Below, one piece after another: positions 20,549 to 31,539 of a stretch of DNA of 64,000 nt; positions within the stretch are counted from its first letter, which is position 1; each line of letters starts with the position of its first letter. Below the pieces are notes generated by a model. It was given only the letters and a program-made list of their open reading frames with translations, was not told the DNA's origin and searched no databases. The DNA is taken from contig NC_067208.1 of assembly GCF_026262505.1 (NCBI RefSeq), positions 6,023,962 through 6,087,961 on the forward strand. The letters are read 5' to 3'. Source of the DNA: Trichomonas vaginalis G3 (Eukaryota; Parabasalia; Trichomonadida; Trichomonadidae). The position numbers were made by a program, and so were the translations under genes.

Positions 20549-22546
20549 ATGTTAGGAAAGTTCATAACAAGCGGTTATGAAGAGGAATTAGAATTTGATT
20601 CTCTTGATATAATAGGTTTTCAGTACAACACATTTTTAAATTTTAAAATTAAACAAGTTCTAAAAGGCCACTCAAGCTCCGACATTGGATATTCATTTCC
20701 AATTGAAACTAAATCTACTATTTCAGATATTCTTTTTGTTATTGGTGATAAACAAATCAGACCTCAGCTTAGAATGTCAGAAGAAGCATCCAAAGAATAT
20801 CAGGAGTCAAAAGAAAAAGGATATTTATCATTGCTTGGAAGAAATTTATCAGGAAATCGTATCATTTTCAATTTCGGAAATTTTCCAGAAGAAACAAAAA
20901 TTGAGGTCCATTACACGATGTCTTATTTGGCAGAAGTAAACAATCAAGGATTTTTCTTCAGATTCCCTATTGCATCAAAAGATCAGTATGGTTATGAAAC
21001 TTCGTTGCCGGGATCAATTTCATTTTATCTCAAAATCAAAACAGATAAAAACATAAGTAAAATAGAAGCAAACAAATCAGCAACAATCAATCAGTTTGAT
21101 AATCATAATGCATTCATCAATCTTGACAAATTTGAACCAGCTATCTTTGTTCAAACTTTGATAAGTGATCAAGACAAAAGCACTGCAGTTTCAAGTGATG
21201 ATTATATAGCAGTATCTACATATAAAGAATTTAGCTCCAAATCAAATGGCTATGAATGCAAGGCAGATTATTTCTTTGTTATTGATTGTTCCGGATCAAT
21301 GAAAGGCGATCGCATCGAAAAAGCTGTTAAATGTATGCGTCTTATTCTACAATCTCTTCCTATGAAGTGCAGATTCTCAATAGTATGTTTTGGATCAGAA
21401 TTCCAAACATTATTACCAATTGTTGAATATAACAATGAAAACGTTTTGCTTGCTATGAATCTTATTAAATATATTCAAGCAATTATGGGCGGAACAGATA
21501 TATACCATCCATTGGAATATATTTTCTCACAAAATGGAATGACAAAGAAAATTTTCCTCTTAACAGATGGCGAGGATAGCAATTCTGAAGAAATTATTAG
21601 ATTAGTCCAAGAAAACAAACAATTTGGAAACATTTACACGGTTGGAATTGGAATTGGTGCAGATTCTGGTCTTATTAGGAATCTTGCTGAGGTAACAAAT
21701 GGAAAGTGGACATATGTTTTAGATAATGAGAATTTCAATGAGAAATTAATTTCATTACTTTCTTCATCTATTGAAAATAACTCGGTAGATATTACAATAC
21801 ATGCAAATGAAACAATTGCTGAGACAATCCCATCAAATCCATATCCTTTGTGCTCGAATATTTCTCAAAACTATTTCATTAAAGCACCTTTCTGCGAAAA
21901 TGTTTTGATAAGTTCAGAAGAATTTGATCTGCTTGTTCCAGTAATGAAGATCGAGGATGGTATTGGAATGAAAAGTCTATTTACAAAGATGATTATTCAT
22001 GAGTATGAAACATATTTGAGAACTCATAATGATGAAGCGATGAAACAAAAATGTATTGACCTATCTATATCATCTGGAATTCTCTGCAAATATACGCATT
22101 ATATTGGTTCAATCCCAGAAAATGTTGTTCAACTTATTAGAGAATTCTGGAAGTATCAAAGTGGAATTTGCTATGAAGCAACACCATCTAAGAAAGATTA
22201 TGAAAAGATGCAAGACATATTCGTTCAACGTCATATGACTCAAAGCCAAGAACCAATTCAAGAACCAAACAACGAACAATATGATATTGAGATTGTTGAT
22301 GATCGTGATGAAATTGAGAAACAAAATATCGATGGATCATGGGATCGGTTTGATGCAATGGATTCAGAAATTAAAGAAAAGTATGGTGAAAAAGTTGCTG
22401 CTACAGTTGCAGCAATCCTTTATATTATGAGATATCGCAAATCTCAGATTGATGAGCTTTCGTTAGTTCTCAAGAAAGCTTATTTCTTCTTAAAGAAAGA
22501 AGTCAAGGATATTAATTGGGAAGAATTTATTAAGAATAAGCTTTAA
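20549..22546 (+). CDS. VIT and von Willebrand factor A domain protein
   Basis: A 665-residue protein with an N-terminal VIT domain (about 1-130) containing the family stretch YSFPIETKSTISDILFVIGD and NFGNFPEETKIEVHYT. A VWA domain follows at about 238-410 and starts YFFVIDCSGSMKGDRI. Its MIDAS metal site is complete (DCSGS, the Thr in GGTDIY, and the Asp in LLTDGEDSN). The C-terminal region, including SSGILCKYTHYIG, matches proteins of the inter-alpha-inhibitor/vault-PARP type, which share VIT plus VWA. There is no signal peptide, so it is probably cytosolic. A conserved helical end (AAILYIMRYRKSQIDEL) follows an acidic linker. It probably mediates metal-dependent protein binding; the partner is unknown. 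Confidence 0.9.
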   Translation: MLGKFITSGYEEELEFDSLDIIGFQYNTFLNFKIKQVLKGHSSSDIGYSFPIETKSTISDILFVIGDKQIRPQLRMSEEASKEYQESKEKGYLSLLGRNLSGNRIIFNFGNFPEETKIEVHYTMSYLAEVNNQGFFFRFPIASKDQYGYETSLPGSISFYLKIKTDKNISKIEANKSATINQFDNHNAFINLDKFEPAIFVQTLISDQDKSTAVSSDDYIAVSTYKEFSSKSNGYECKADYFFVIDCSGSMKGDRIEKAVKCMRLILQSLPMKCRFSIVCFGSEFQTLLPIVEYNNENVLLAMNLIKYIQAIMGGTDIYHPLEYIFSQNGMTKKIFLLTDGEDSNSEEIIRLVQENKQFGNIYTVGIGIGADSGLIRNLAEVTNGKWTYVLDNENFNEKLISLLSSSIENNSVDITIHANETIAETIPSNPYPLCSNISQNYFIKAPFCENVLISSEEFDLLVPVMKIEDGIGMKSLFTKMIIHEYETYLRTHNDEAMKQKCIDLSISSGILCKYTHYIGSIPENVVQLIREFWKYQSGICYEATPSKKDYEKMQDIFVQRHMTQSQEPIQEPNNEQYDIEIVDDRDEIEKQNIDGSWDRFDAMDSEIKEKYGEKVAATVAAILYIMRYRKSQIDELSLVLKKAYFFLKKEVKDINWEEFIKNKL

Positions 22547-23078
22547 CATCAAATGAATAATAATATTTAAACAATGATTGACTAAAAATGAATAATATCT
22601 TAAATTATTTCTAAAAGATCAATATATTCACATAATGTTTGTTAATATATTAATTTATGAAATTTTGATGTTAAAACGGAAGTCATTCAAGCAGATTCAT
22701 TTCGGTACGGTTACTATATCAAAAATGTAAAGAATAACTGAAAAAAAAATAATGGAATCAAATATTGAATAATAACTTCAATTTTTTCTTCCTATATATA
22801 TATTTTAAATATTGTTGGATTTTTTGTTTTGCGTTAACTCCAATTCATGTTTCAAAGCTCAATCGGTATAAAATTTATCTTCAATATTGAAATCAAATGA
22901 AAATCATATATGGAATTACTATGATTCATGTGTTGACAATAATGGGCATGATTTTGGTCGATATCTTTGTTGTTGGTATATTTCATGAAATCAAGTAAAT
23001 ATCATGAAAAAAAAATAATAAGGATAAAAAGAGAATCATTATCAAAAGATAAAGTTTATTTGAGTTCAAAAGTTGAAC
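22547..23078. other. Intergenic, AT-rich
   Basis: Lies between the convergent VIT/VWA and ubiquitin genes. Its last ~35 bp duplicate the 3' flank of the plus-strand ubiquitin gene. Nothing else seen. Confidence 0.5.
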
Positions 23079-23540
23079 TTAGAAGCCACCACGAAGACGG
23101 AGAACGAGATGGAGTGTAGAATCCTTCTGGATGGAGTAGTCCTGAAGTGTGTTGCCGTCTTCGAGCTGCTTGCCTGCAAAGATCAAACGTTGTTGATCTG
23201 GTGGAATATCTTCCTTGTCTTGGATCTTAGCCTTGACGTCCTCGATACGATCTGTTGGTTCAACTTCGAGTGTGATGTGCTTGCCTGTGAGTGTCTTGAC
23301 GAAGATCTGCATACCACCACGAAGACGGAGAACGAGATGGAGTGTAGAATCCTTCTGGATGGAGTAGTCCTGAAGTGTGTTGCCGTCTTCGAGTTGCTTG
23401 CCTGCAAAGATCAAACGTTGTTGATCTGGTGGAATATCTTCCTTGTCTTGGATCTTAGCCTTGACGTCCTCGATACGATCTGTTGGTTCAACTTCGAGTG
23501 TGATGTGCTTGCCTGTGAGTGTCTTAACGAAAATCTGCAT
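23079..23540 (-). CDS. Polyubiquitin, two tandem units with D35
   Basis: Two head-to-tail 76-residue ubiquitins plus one extra C-terminal Phe (153 residues), to be split after each RGG by deubiquitinases. Each unit starts [20 protein letters not shown] and ends LRLRGG. Differences from animal ubiquitin include H12, T19, R22, D25, N54, Q57, S60 and D64. All seven lysines needed for chains are present. Both units carry Asp at position 35 (KEDIPP) where ubiquitin almost always has Gly. The two units are nearly identical in DNA, indicating recent homogenisation. The gene is divergent from the monoubiquitin gene at 23860. Confidence 0.97.
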   Translation of the reverse strand: MQIFVKTLTGKHITLEVEPTDRIEDVKAKIQDKEDIPPDQQRLIFAGKQLEDGNTLQDYSIQKDSTLHLVLRLRGGMQIFVKTLTGKHITLEVEPTDRIEDVKAKIQDKEDIPPDQQRLIFAGKQLEDGNTLQDYSIQKDSTLHLVLRLRGGF

Positions 23541-23543
23541 TAA

Positions 23544-23552
23544 GAAAAATGA
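23544..23552 (-). promoter_or_regulatory. Initiator (Inr) of the polyubiquitin gene
   Basis: TCATTTTTC on the minus strand ends 3 bases before the ATG. The same 14-base context CTTCATTTTTCTTA precedes the divergent monoubiquitin gene. Confidence 0.8.
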
Positions 23553-23847
23553 AGTGCAATGATTTCCATCTCAAAATTTGACTTCTTAAAATTTTTTTGA
23601 GAGAAGATAAATGGTCGCTTAGAACTTGAGCAAATAAAAAAATTTGAAGATGAATTTGATCAAAAATATCCAATCAAAAATTACGAAAATGAATTTGATC
23701 AATTCAAGTCAAAATTTGATGAAAATTTTGCTCAATAGTATATTTTGGATATAATATATTAGATATGATATTAAAATAAAAAATAATTTTTGAAACGATA
23801 TCTGAAAAATTTTTATGTGAAAAAAATTTCCATACTCAGATAACACT
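23553..23847. promoter_or_regulatory. Shared bidirectional promoter region of the two ubiquitin genes
   Basis: About 295 bp between the two Inr elements. It contains several repeats of the words AAAATTTGA and TTTGATCA (near 23570, 23635-23665, 23690-23725). No protein-coding potential is seen. Common upstream control of both genes is inferred from the geometry. Confidence 0.5.
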
Positions 23848-23856
23848 TCATTTTTC
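23848..23856 (+). promoter_or_regulatory. Initiator (Inr) of the monoubiquitin gene
   Basis: TCATTTTTC ends 3 bases before the ATG at 23860, mirroring the polyubiquitin Inr. Confidence 0.8.
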
Positions 23857-23859
23857 TTA

Positions 23860-24093
23860 ATGCAGATTTTCGTTAAGACACTCACAGGCAAGCACATCAC
23901 CCTTGAAGTCGAGCCAACAGACAGAATTGAAGATGTCAAGGCTAAGATTCAGGATAAGGAAGGTATTCCACCAGATCAACAACGTTTGATCTTTGCAGGC
24001 AAGCAGCTCGAAGACGGCAACACACTTCAGGACTACTCCATCCAGAAGGATTCTACACTCCATCTCGTTCTCCGTCTTCGTGGTGGCTTCTAA
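23860..24093 (+). CDS. Ubiquitin, single unit (G35)
   Basis: One 76-residue ubiquitin with an extra C-terminal Phe, 77 residues in all. It has the same lineage-specific residues as the neighbouring polyubiquitin but keeps the normal Gly35 (KEGIPP). The first ~45 and last ~120 coding bases are almost the same as in the minus-strand gene. The middle uses different synonymous codons, for example GACAGAATTGAAGAT against GATCGTATCGAGGAC. The 3' flank (AGTTCAACTTTTGAACTC and beyond) is also shared. This mosaic suggests an inverted duplication with partial gene conversion. Confidence 0.97.
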   Translation: MQIFVKTLTGKHITLEVEPTDRIEDVKAKIQDKEGIPPDQQRLIFAGKQLEDGNTLQDYSIQKDSTLHLVLRLRGGF

Positions 24094-24745
24094 GTTCAAC
24101 TTTTGAACTCAAATAAACTTTATCTTTTGATAATGATTCTCTTTCTTTATATGATAACATTCAGCTATCCAAATATATGCAATTGATTTTAAAGGACATT
24201 TCTAGAATTTTCAGTCTTTTGTAAAATAAAAGATTATGATTCACAAAGATCCACAGATGAAGTACTCCGAGGATATACCCAACAGCATTATTTAGGCTTC
24301 ACAAATGGCTAATACCACTAATGTAAAGAAATACTTTAAAAATTTCATTGAATATAATAGAAATTGGTTTTCGAATAATTACAATTAAATACCTATACAA
24401 GCAATAAGATATGTAGTGCTAGAACATAATGAATTGAAGGAATCTCTATAAGAAGTATTTTCTGCAGAGAAGGAAAAATGAGAAAAAATTGTTTTTCTAA
24501 AAGGACGATGACATACTACTGAAAATTAGTCCGACCGTGCTGAGTTAAGAGCTTTTCGCATACATATGAGTCTTATATATCCTCACTGACTTATAAACAA
24601 AATAATTAATCATAAAACGCGAATTTGGAAGGTAAGAAATGTCTCTACATAATTCTTGAAAGGTACATTATTGGGTAAAAAACGTGTAATCCAAAGAATT
24701 TAATATAATTAAGAAATTTATTACAATTCGGAGATGATACTAATT
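24094..24745. other. Intergenic between convergent ubiquitin and Mob1 genes
   Basis: The first ~55 bp are the ubiquitin 3' flank shared with the other copy; the remainder shows no feature. Confidence 0.5.
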
Positions 24746-25417
24746 TCAGATCCCAGGAATCTGGATTTTCATAGCATCAAATACGGGCTTGAGCATTTCT
24801 ATGGAGGTGACATCCATCATTTGGTAGCGTAAAGCTAAAAGGACATAATGAACTAGTAATGTATTTATTACTGGCTCAATGTTGTTATCCTTGATGGAGG
24901 AAAAATGACAAACATAGAGATGATTCAGAAATCTTGTAGTTCTGCGGTAAATCGTTTGTAGGACAACTTGAGCTTCATCTCCGAGTTCTGCATTATCGGT
25001 TTTAGGGAAAACTTTGGTATCACCGAGTTTACGTTTTGACCAAGTTATCAACTTGAGTAAATATTCGGATGGAGACAATTGAACCGGGTCTGTTGTGCTT
25101 TCATCTTCCCAGAAATAGTGATAGCGAGGGCCTGCATTGAACATCGGGCACGTTTCACTTGTACAGAAAAGAGAACAAACTTGATAAAGCTTATCAACTC
25201 TTTCTAAGTAATCAATGGCACTAACTACGAGAAAATCGTTCAGAGACATGCCCTCTGGTGGCTTAAGGAGTGGTTCATAATCATCAATTAATCTAACTCC
25301 AGTAACTTTCTTCAGCCTGTCGTATTTCTTAGTTAAAATTGTCATATCTCTGGATACAAGAATTGTCTCGCCTATTGTACCGGCTTTCTTGGTGCTTTTC
25401 TTCTTCTTCGGAGGCAT
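24746..25417 (-). CDS. Mob1/phocein family kinase activator
   Basis: A 223-residue Mob protein, the co-activator that binds the N-terminal region of NDR/LATS kinases in mitotic-exit and Hippo-type signalling. The core contains FCTSETCPMFNAGPRYHYFW, with the two zinc-binding cysteines five residues apart, and a later LNHLYVCHF segment with the paired zinc histidines. LPSPEYLLKLITW-like sequence (here SPSEYLLKLITWS) is the conserved helix. The first 12 residues are very basic (PPKKKKSTKKAG). Length and motif order are normal for the family. Confidence 0.92.
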   Translation of the reverse strand: MPPKKKKSTKKAGTIGETILVSRDMTILTKKYDRLKKVTGVRLIDDYEPLLKPPEGMSLNDFLVVSAIDYLERVDKLYQVCSLFCTSETCPMFNAGPRYHYFWEDESTTDPVQLSPSEYLLKLITWSKRKLGDTKVFPKTDNAELGDEAQVVLQTIYRRTTRFLNHLYVCHFSSIKDNNIEPVINTLLVHYVLLALRYQMMDVTSIEMLKPVFDAMKIQIPGI

Positions 25418-27096
25418 TTAAATTTTGAATAAAGAAAAAAAAATTTTTCTTTTACAAAGCTGCTATTCACAATATGAAAAATATAAAATTTGATATGAGC
25501 TATTAATGGTTCATTTATTTTTCGTGATAAAATATTGATTGCTAACATTTTTAGGAGAATTTGAATGTAAGATCAATAACCTTTTTCATTTTACTCGTTC
25601 TGATAATCACAATCCCTTGTGGCAAAGCTATTCGTATCAAAACTGTCTCACCTGAAAAAAAAATCAACGGCAGAATCTTCCAAAAAAAGCAAAATATCGA
25701 AGGAATAAGGGCTCATCAACTACACAAAATAAGTTTATTGACAATGCATAATGGTTTAATGAGTAAATTCAAATATATTTCACAAATAAGTTAACATTGC
25801 TCAATTAGGAAAAGGATATTATGTACTGCTTAGGTAAGCTATCACTGATATATACGTATGTTTCAGCTTTCAGAGATTGAATAAAATTTGAAAAACTTCA
25901 GCTTCAGGTAGGATTTCTACTATTTCGTATTAGAATGTACATATACTATCGATTATCATCCTTAAATTTAGATAGATTCGTTTATTGTCAACAGATATTT
26001 TTAATCAATATGTTTAGAATGTTATTTATGATGGATAAATTGAGTCTTCATTATATAGTACAGTTGTTTACTCGAATAATGTGTAATTTATTCGATAAAC
26101 TTTCGCAAAATGTAAAATAATCATGCGAATTTAGTAAGATACTAGAATGAAACCTATAATATGAAGAAATTTTGAATGTTTTCTAGAAATGTTTGAACAC
26201 TAATGAGGATTTTTAATAGTAAACGTTAAAATTAAGAAAATAAGCGATATATGTGTGTTAATAATACATTTTGAAGGCGGATTATATAAAATTGTCTTAA
26301 CTTTGTTCGATTCCATGATTGTAAATCCTTGCAATTCATTAAAATAATGATCAATAATATTATTGAAGAGAATCAACCCAGAGAACGTCAAATACAGCTT
26401 CAGGACAAGCTTTTTGAGTCATATTAAGCATCGCGATTTTTCCAAAAAAAATTCAAAATCAGGAAAATGAAACTAAAATCAGCAATTTTGCTCAATGAAA
26501 AATGATTTTTGAATTTTTTTTTGGAAAATTTGTTATTCAAATCAATATTTCTTGAACTTTTCTAGGGTAAATTAGGAAACTAAATCTGAAAATTTGTACT
26601 ATTTTCAAGGGTAATTTGTGTATTGCTGTTAGAATTGAGATTGAAAATAATAATAATATCATAATTTCAAGATTGCTAATATACATTGAAAACAATATCG
26701 TTCTTTCTATATAAACATATATTTAAGCATTTTATTACCCAAGTTTAAAGCAATTTCATTAAAGACAAATCATTAACAAGCAATATTGAGAATTATATAT
26801 GGATAACTTAAAATTCATATTTCTGTACTATTTATTGAAGTATAGGAAAGGAAGTTTAAGCTATCAATATATGATAAATCTGTTTTATTTGTGAAATATT
26901 GTATCAATTTCTTGATGCAGACAGCTGTACAGCATCTTAATATTAGTAATCAAACACACTTAAAGCAAACATTCTTATATCAAGTAAATAAACCAAACAA
27001 CAAAACATTTATCTAAAATTAAGGAAAAATAAAAAAACAAACAAAATAAACAATATACATATAAATGCTGAACATCATCTAATTCAATTATATTGT
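25418..27096. other. Intergenic, 1.7 kb, AT-rich
   Basis: No supported gene. A frame at 25561-25794 has a signal-peptide-like stretch (FFILLVLIITIPCG) but no ATG at its start. It could be a fragment of a secreted protein or chance. The rest is low complexity. Confidence 0.45.
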
Positions 27097-30000
27097 TCAA
27101 ACAATAAAATTATTATATGAAACTCCAACAGGAGAAGCATAAGCGACAGTTCCAAAAGGTCTATCAACAGCGCTAATGACATGCTTTGTTAAATTATACC
27201 ATGACTGTAGTTTTTCAATTTCTTGCACGCCTATTGTTTTTTCAAAAATATCCGTTGCCCATAATGAAAAAACGTCAAAAGAATTCATCTTAAAGCACTG
27301 GAATTGGGATACAGAGTTGTAATATATAACTGATTTGACTTCACGGGTTTCTCTGTCAAATATCATCGTAAGAATAACAGGTTTTCTTTTTTCTATGGCT
27401 CGTTTGAACTCTATACTGTCAATGGATGCAACAACTGCTAACTGAAAATCTTCAAGTTCAATATTGAGACTTGAATTAATAATTTCTCGAAACATCGTTT
27501 GAATTGTGGGTCTAACTATCCTGGACATCAAATGTTCATGGTTAACTAACCATGTATTCAGAGTATGGCTGGTATTTCCGGAGAATAAATAATAAAAATT
27601 TTCCGTATTTAAAGAACTTAGCCTTTGGAAGCCTGGTTCGTAGTTGAAAATCAACCTTTTAACTTCTCTTGATATAGCTATGATTCGCTCGTTGATTCTT
27701 TCATTGATTTCGGGATGAATCTCATTATTTTCTGAGTTTTCAGGGTTTTGAGGCTGATTTTGTGGATTACCAGCATTATTTTGCTCTTCATGGTTCTGAT
27801 TTTGTGGTTCAGGATTTTGATTTTGCATTTGATTTTCATTATTTTCTTCTCTTTGGCTGTTTTCAGATTGATCTTCACTTTCATGATGATCAGGGTCAAT
27901 ATTACTATTATTTCTAGATTCTCCCAAATTCTGAGGAAATTGATCGTTTTGTAAATCTTCCTCTGAATTTGTTTCTACTTGGTGTAAAATGTCAACATTT
28001 CGCATACAGAAGTCAGTGAGTATCCCATCGATTGCGTTTTCTAAGTTTGAATGGTAAACCAAGAGTACTGAGTTCAAATCAGTTTTACGAATTTGATAAA
28101 ACATCATTTCAATATTAGGCTTGATTAAATTAAAGTTCGTATTAAGCATCGTTAATCCCAGGTAAAAGCAATTCCATGGCGCTTGGATATCAGTCAAAAA
28201 TCTGCTTTCTTTCGTATGACATGCGCCAACTTGGTCTAATTCGAGTCCTCTGAGCTGGAAATATACGGCTGACGGAGTCAGTGATATAATATGCACGAAA
28301 AAATCACAATTATCCGATTTAAACAAGTAAATTGAATTTTCATCGACAAGACCTAACATTCCCGATTGTACGGCATAACAGAGCCATTTCTGAAGGAATC
28401 TGTAGCATAACATAAAGGAAGGACCTTCAACAGGAGACTCTTTCAGGTCTAATTTCGTAATTCCGACACTTGAATGGCTCGGAAACGCAGACCAGAATAC
28501 ATTTGGTCGCGGGGCCATGAGAAATTCGGTTACTCCGTAATTTTTGTCTGCATTTAATGTGTTCCATAAAAAATTCAACAAAATTGAGACAAATACCTGA
28601 GGAACGTTGACTACTCGATCAATAAAAGGTACATGGTTGCCGATAATACCTATAGTATTACCTAAAGCCTCATCAAATTCAAATGTATCGTCATCTCTTG
28701 CTGAAAACGCAGTTCTCTTGGTTAAAAAGATGTATATTATGCTATACGCATTAATTGCTTTGTGTGCGAGCCAATTACATAAGAAATAATCGAAAATTGG
28801 TGTATGAAAATCAATTTCCAACAAATTTCTGAATGTATATGATACGGCGAAGCACAGAGTGTTTGATGATACAACATTGATCATGTTTGAAACGAAAATT
28901 CCATATAACCATGTTGGATATTTACTTCCTTCCAAAATTTCCTTAAAAATCAAGAAACAAAGGACGTATTGGTTGACAAGTCTTGATACAAAGTAAATTA
29001 TCTTATTTACAATCTTCGTATCCCTCTCAAACCTGATAAAAATTAAATTATATTGAGCATTTGTCGAACAATAGTAAGCGGCTGCATCTAATAGAATAAC
29101 TACAGTTGCTACAATACGGTTGGCATCTTTTTGGTAATAAAAAGTGTGTAGAATCGAAAATCCTGTAGTTAAAATTAAATTCCACACAAAAACGAGGAAT
29201 TCTCTAAAATCGAAACGAATAAATGGTATATTAATGACTACAAACGCTACTATAATCAATACGCATGTATTAAACTTATTATTCCACTTATAAATAAAAT
29301 GAGATATAATTCCAACCAAAACTCCTTTGATTGTCTGCAAAATACCTAATAACAATGATGGTGAACCTTGATAACCAAGTACAAATCTATTAATTCCTTC
29401 TAAAAGATATAAAATTACAAGAGATGGCTGCAAAAGCATGCAAATACTGATTAAAGGGGCTGCGTATATAAATATCTTGAATACATTGATCAGAAATGGT
29501 ACAAATGAGTCGTAATCTAATGAAATATCTAAATTAAGATGGGAAACAATTTTTGGAACGAAATTATAGAGATTTTCTGTTAAATACATAAAGAATAGAA
29601 CTAAAGAAAGGTAAAATGGTCGAGCAATTCCGTTTTCTAAATGTCCGTAAGTTAATGAGTAATATTCTGTTGGAGGAGGCTGAATTGTTGAGTAAATACA
29701 GGCTCCTGATACAATACAGAGCCAGAAGTAGTCTCTACTTGGGAATAAATGCGATTCTTTTGCTACTAAAAAGAGTTGGATTATTAATGAAATATAAACC
29801 AATAAAATGTAGAATAAATTGCGTGGGAATGGAAAAAACTCGAAAAAGGATTTGTTGGACAATGGGAATTTCATGATTTTTGATCCTATTCTTAGATAAT
29901 TATGTTTTGTTTCGTTTTTATGTTTCTGTGCGACTTCTCCGGCAATCGAATCCTTCATGAATTCGGCTAACGCGTATACTTCGCTTGGTTGGAATCCGGA

Positions 30001-30405
30001 GTTGATAAGATCAAAGGCGGTTTGCTGTAATTTATCTTCTTCAAATGAATAGAGATTCCTCTGGGCCCAAAGAATCTTGGATATCCCAGGGGGAGGACTC
30101 TCCGTAGGTATATCTTCTAGCGAGTCTGATGACATTTCGAAAGTTTTATTGACCAATTTGGAAATAAAGTATAATATTAATAAAAAGATTACGATAATCG
30201 ATGAGTATATCAGTGAAAATAGTAAACATGTGAAATTACTCCATTTATATCTTTGTATCGGAATATGGCAGAGCATAAACAAGACCATGACGGCTAATCT
30301 CGTTAGTTGTACGGCAACTCGATTTCCTGGTGTGTACCCAAAGCAAAAGCATTGAAATATAAGACGTTTATGTTCATTAACTTCACTTAATTCTTCGGAA
30401 TTCAT
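27097..30405 (-). CDS. Pecanex-like multi-pass membrane protein
   Basis: A 1102-residue protein. Residues about 25-620 contain a dozen or more hydrophobic spans. The C-terminal cytosolic part has motifs typical of the pecanex C-terminal domain, including APRPNVFWSAFPSHSS, SFMLCYRFLQKWLCYAV and YFQLRGLELDQVGACHTKE. Pecanex proteins are large ER/Golgi membrane proteins that affect Notch signalling in flies; their role in protists is unknown. An N/Q/E-rich low-complexity insert (about 805-895) interrupts the C-terminal domain. The gene starts at an ATG with an upstream TCAATTAG that could serve as its Inr. Confidence 0.75.
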   Translation of the reverse strand: MNSEELSEVNEHKRLIFQCFCFGYTPGNRVAVQLTRLAVMVLFMLCHIPIQRYKWSNFTCLLFSLIYSSIIVIFLLILYFISKLVNKTFEMSSDSLEDIPTESPPPGISKILWAQRNLYSFEEDKLQQTAFDLINSGFQPSEVYALAEFMKDSIAGEVAQKHKNETKHNYLRIGSKIMKFPLSNKSFFEFFPFPRNLFYILLVYISLIIQLFLVAKESHLFPSRDYFWLCIVSGACIYSTIQPPPTEYYSLTYGHLENGIARPFYLSLVLFFMYLTENLYNFVPKIVSHLNLDISLDYDSFVPFLINVFKIFIYAAPLISICMLLQPSLVILYLLEGINRFVLGYQGSPSLLLGILQTIKGVLVGIISHFIYKWNNKFNTCVLIIVAFVVINIPFIRFDFREFLVFVWNLILTTGFSILHTFYYQKDANRIVATVVILLDAAAYYCSTNAQYNLIFIRFERDTKIVNKIIYFVSRLVNQYVLCFLIFKEILEGSKYPTWLYGIFVSNMINVVSSNTLCFAVSYTFRNLLEIDFHTPIFDYFLCNWLAHKAINAYSIIYIFLTKRTAFSARDDDTFEFDEALGNTIGIIGNHVPFIDRVVNVPQVFVSILLNFLWNTLNADKNYGVTEFLMAPRPNVFWSAFPSHSSVGITKLDLKESPVEGPSFMLCYRFLQKWLCYAVQSGMLGLVDENSIYLFKSDNCDFFVHIISLTPSAVYFQLRGLELDQVGACHTKESRFLTDIQAPWNCFYLGLTMLNTNFNLIKPNIEMMFYQIRKTDLNSVLLVYHSNLENAIDGILTDFCMRNVDILHQVETNSEEDLQNDQFPQNLGESRNNSNIDPDHHESEDQSENSQREENNENQMQNQNPEPQNQNHEEQNNAGNPQNQPQNPENSENNEIHPEINERINERIIAISREVKRLIFNYEPGFQRLSSLNTENFYYLFSGNTSHTLNTWLVNHEHLMSRIVRPTIQTMFREIINSSLNIELEDFQLAVVASIDSIEFKRAIEKRKPVILTMIFDRETREVKSVIYYNSVSQFQCFKMNSFDVFSLWATDIFEKTIGVQEIEKLQSWYNLTKHVISAVDRPFGTVAYASPVGVSYNNFIV

Positions 30406-30867
30406 ACAAAAATGCCAACTAATTGAATTTTATTTTGAAAAGATAGTATCAACATTCCAATAAATAAAAATCAGTTTGGTTTTTTATTTGACATTTTGAG
30501 GAGATTTCAAAAGTTGTAATTACTTTTTCACAAAATTAAGCTAATTAATTGAATGGAATACTTATATACGCTCAAATTCCAAAACGAAATTAGTGAGAAT
30601 CGCAATTTTTAAAAATTTCTAATTTCAAATTTGATATTTCATTTTCGTAAATTCGAAAAATAAATATATAATTTGAAACCAGAAACAAAAACAACAAAAC
30701 AAAGGATATTTTTAAGGTTTGCAACGTCAAAATTTCAATTGAAAGGGTTCATAAAATTTTGAAAAGCTATAAAAACATCAGAAATAGATTAATTAGATAT
30801 TCTTCATTGCTTCTGGTTATTTTCAGTGCAAAATAATCAGACTTTATCGTATTTCTAAATTTTCCTT
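30406..30867. other. Intergenic between divergent pecanex-like and C2 genes
   Basis: AT-rich; promoter region for both genes. No other feature seen. Confidence 0.5.
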
Positions 30868-31539
30868 ATGGATGCAAAAACACTTGTAATTGAAGTACTT
30901 GAAGCTCGTTCATTATCACCATCTGATATCAATGGTTGGGCAGATCCATTAGCCGTAGTTTACCTCGGTAAAAAGAAAATCGGAAAGACCAAATTCATTC
31001 CAAGAACGTTAAACCCAGAATGGAACCAAAGATTCGAAAAAGAGGATGCAGATATATCAGATGATATCAGAATCGAAGTCTGTGACCATGATATCGTTGC
31101 TTCAGATACAATGGGTTGTGTTCAAATCCCACTTTTAACATTTTCCGATGGAAGGTGGACAAACCAATGGTACAGACTCATGGATGATAACAACCATCCA
31201 GTACATGGCTACATCCGTCTGAAAATACAATTAGTTGATAACGCGGAACTCGCGTTTCGTGAGTCCGAGCATAACAAAAAACCAGAAGAGGACGACGAAA
31301 AAAAACGCCAAGATGAAAAGAATGCCGCTCTTGAAAGAAGAAGAGCTTTAATGAAACAACATCTCGAAATGGAACAAAACCAAGCTATTCACATGGAAAA
31401 TTTCAAGGCACAACAAAACGAAAACAGCAAAATGAGAAAACAAGACCCAGCAGACGTAGGACAAGTTAAACAACAACCAATTGTACCAGGAATGGTTCCT
31501 CCACCAAATCCACCACCATCACAACCAGCTAATATTTAA
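30868..31539 (+). CDS. C2-domain protein with coiled and proline-rich tail
   Basis: A 223-residue protein with one C2 domain at about 1-120, opening KTLVIEVLEARSLSPSD and with strand motifs DPLAVVYLGKKKIGKTK and NPEWNQRFE. Aspartates that would form Ca2+-binding loops are present (GWADP, EVCDHDIVASD), so Ca2+-dependent membrane binding is plausible. A charged helical segment (about 130-190, EEDDEKKRQDEKNAALERRR) follows, and the end is proline-rich (VPPPNPPPSQPANI). Small C2 proteins of this build are abundant in trichomonads. Confidence 0.9.
   Translation: MDAKTLVIEVLEARSLSPSDINGWADPLAVVYLGKKKIGKTKFIPRTLNPEWNQRFEKEDADISDDIRIEVCDHDIVASDTMGCVQIPLLTFSDGRWTNQWYRLMDDNNHPVHGYIRLKIQLVDNAELAFRESEHNKKPEEDDEKKRQDEKNAALERRRALMKQHLEMEQNQAIHMENFKAQQNENSKMRKQDPADVGQVKQQPIVPGMVPPPNPPPSQPANI

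Noticed and set aside
23073-23543. 156-codon plus-strand frame with an internal repeat
   Set aside because: Antisense shadow of the two-unit polyubiquitin gene; the repeat is that of the ubiquitin units.
25561-25794. 77-codon frame with signal-peptide-like start
   Set aside because: It begins at TTG, with ATG-TAA out of frame beside it. No Inr and no family; too weak to call a gene.
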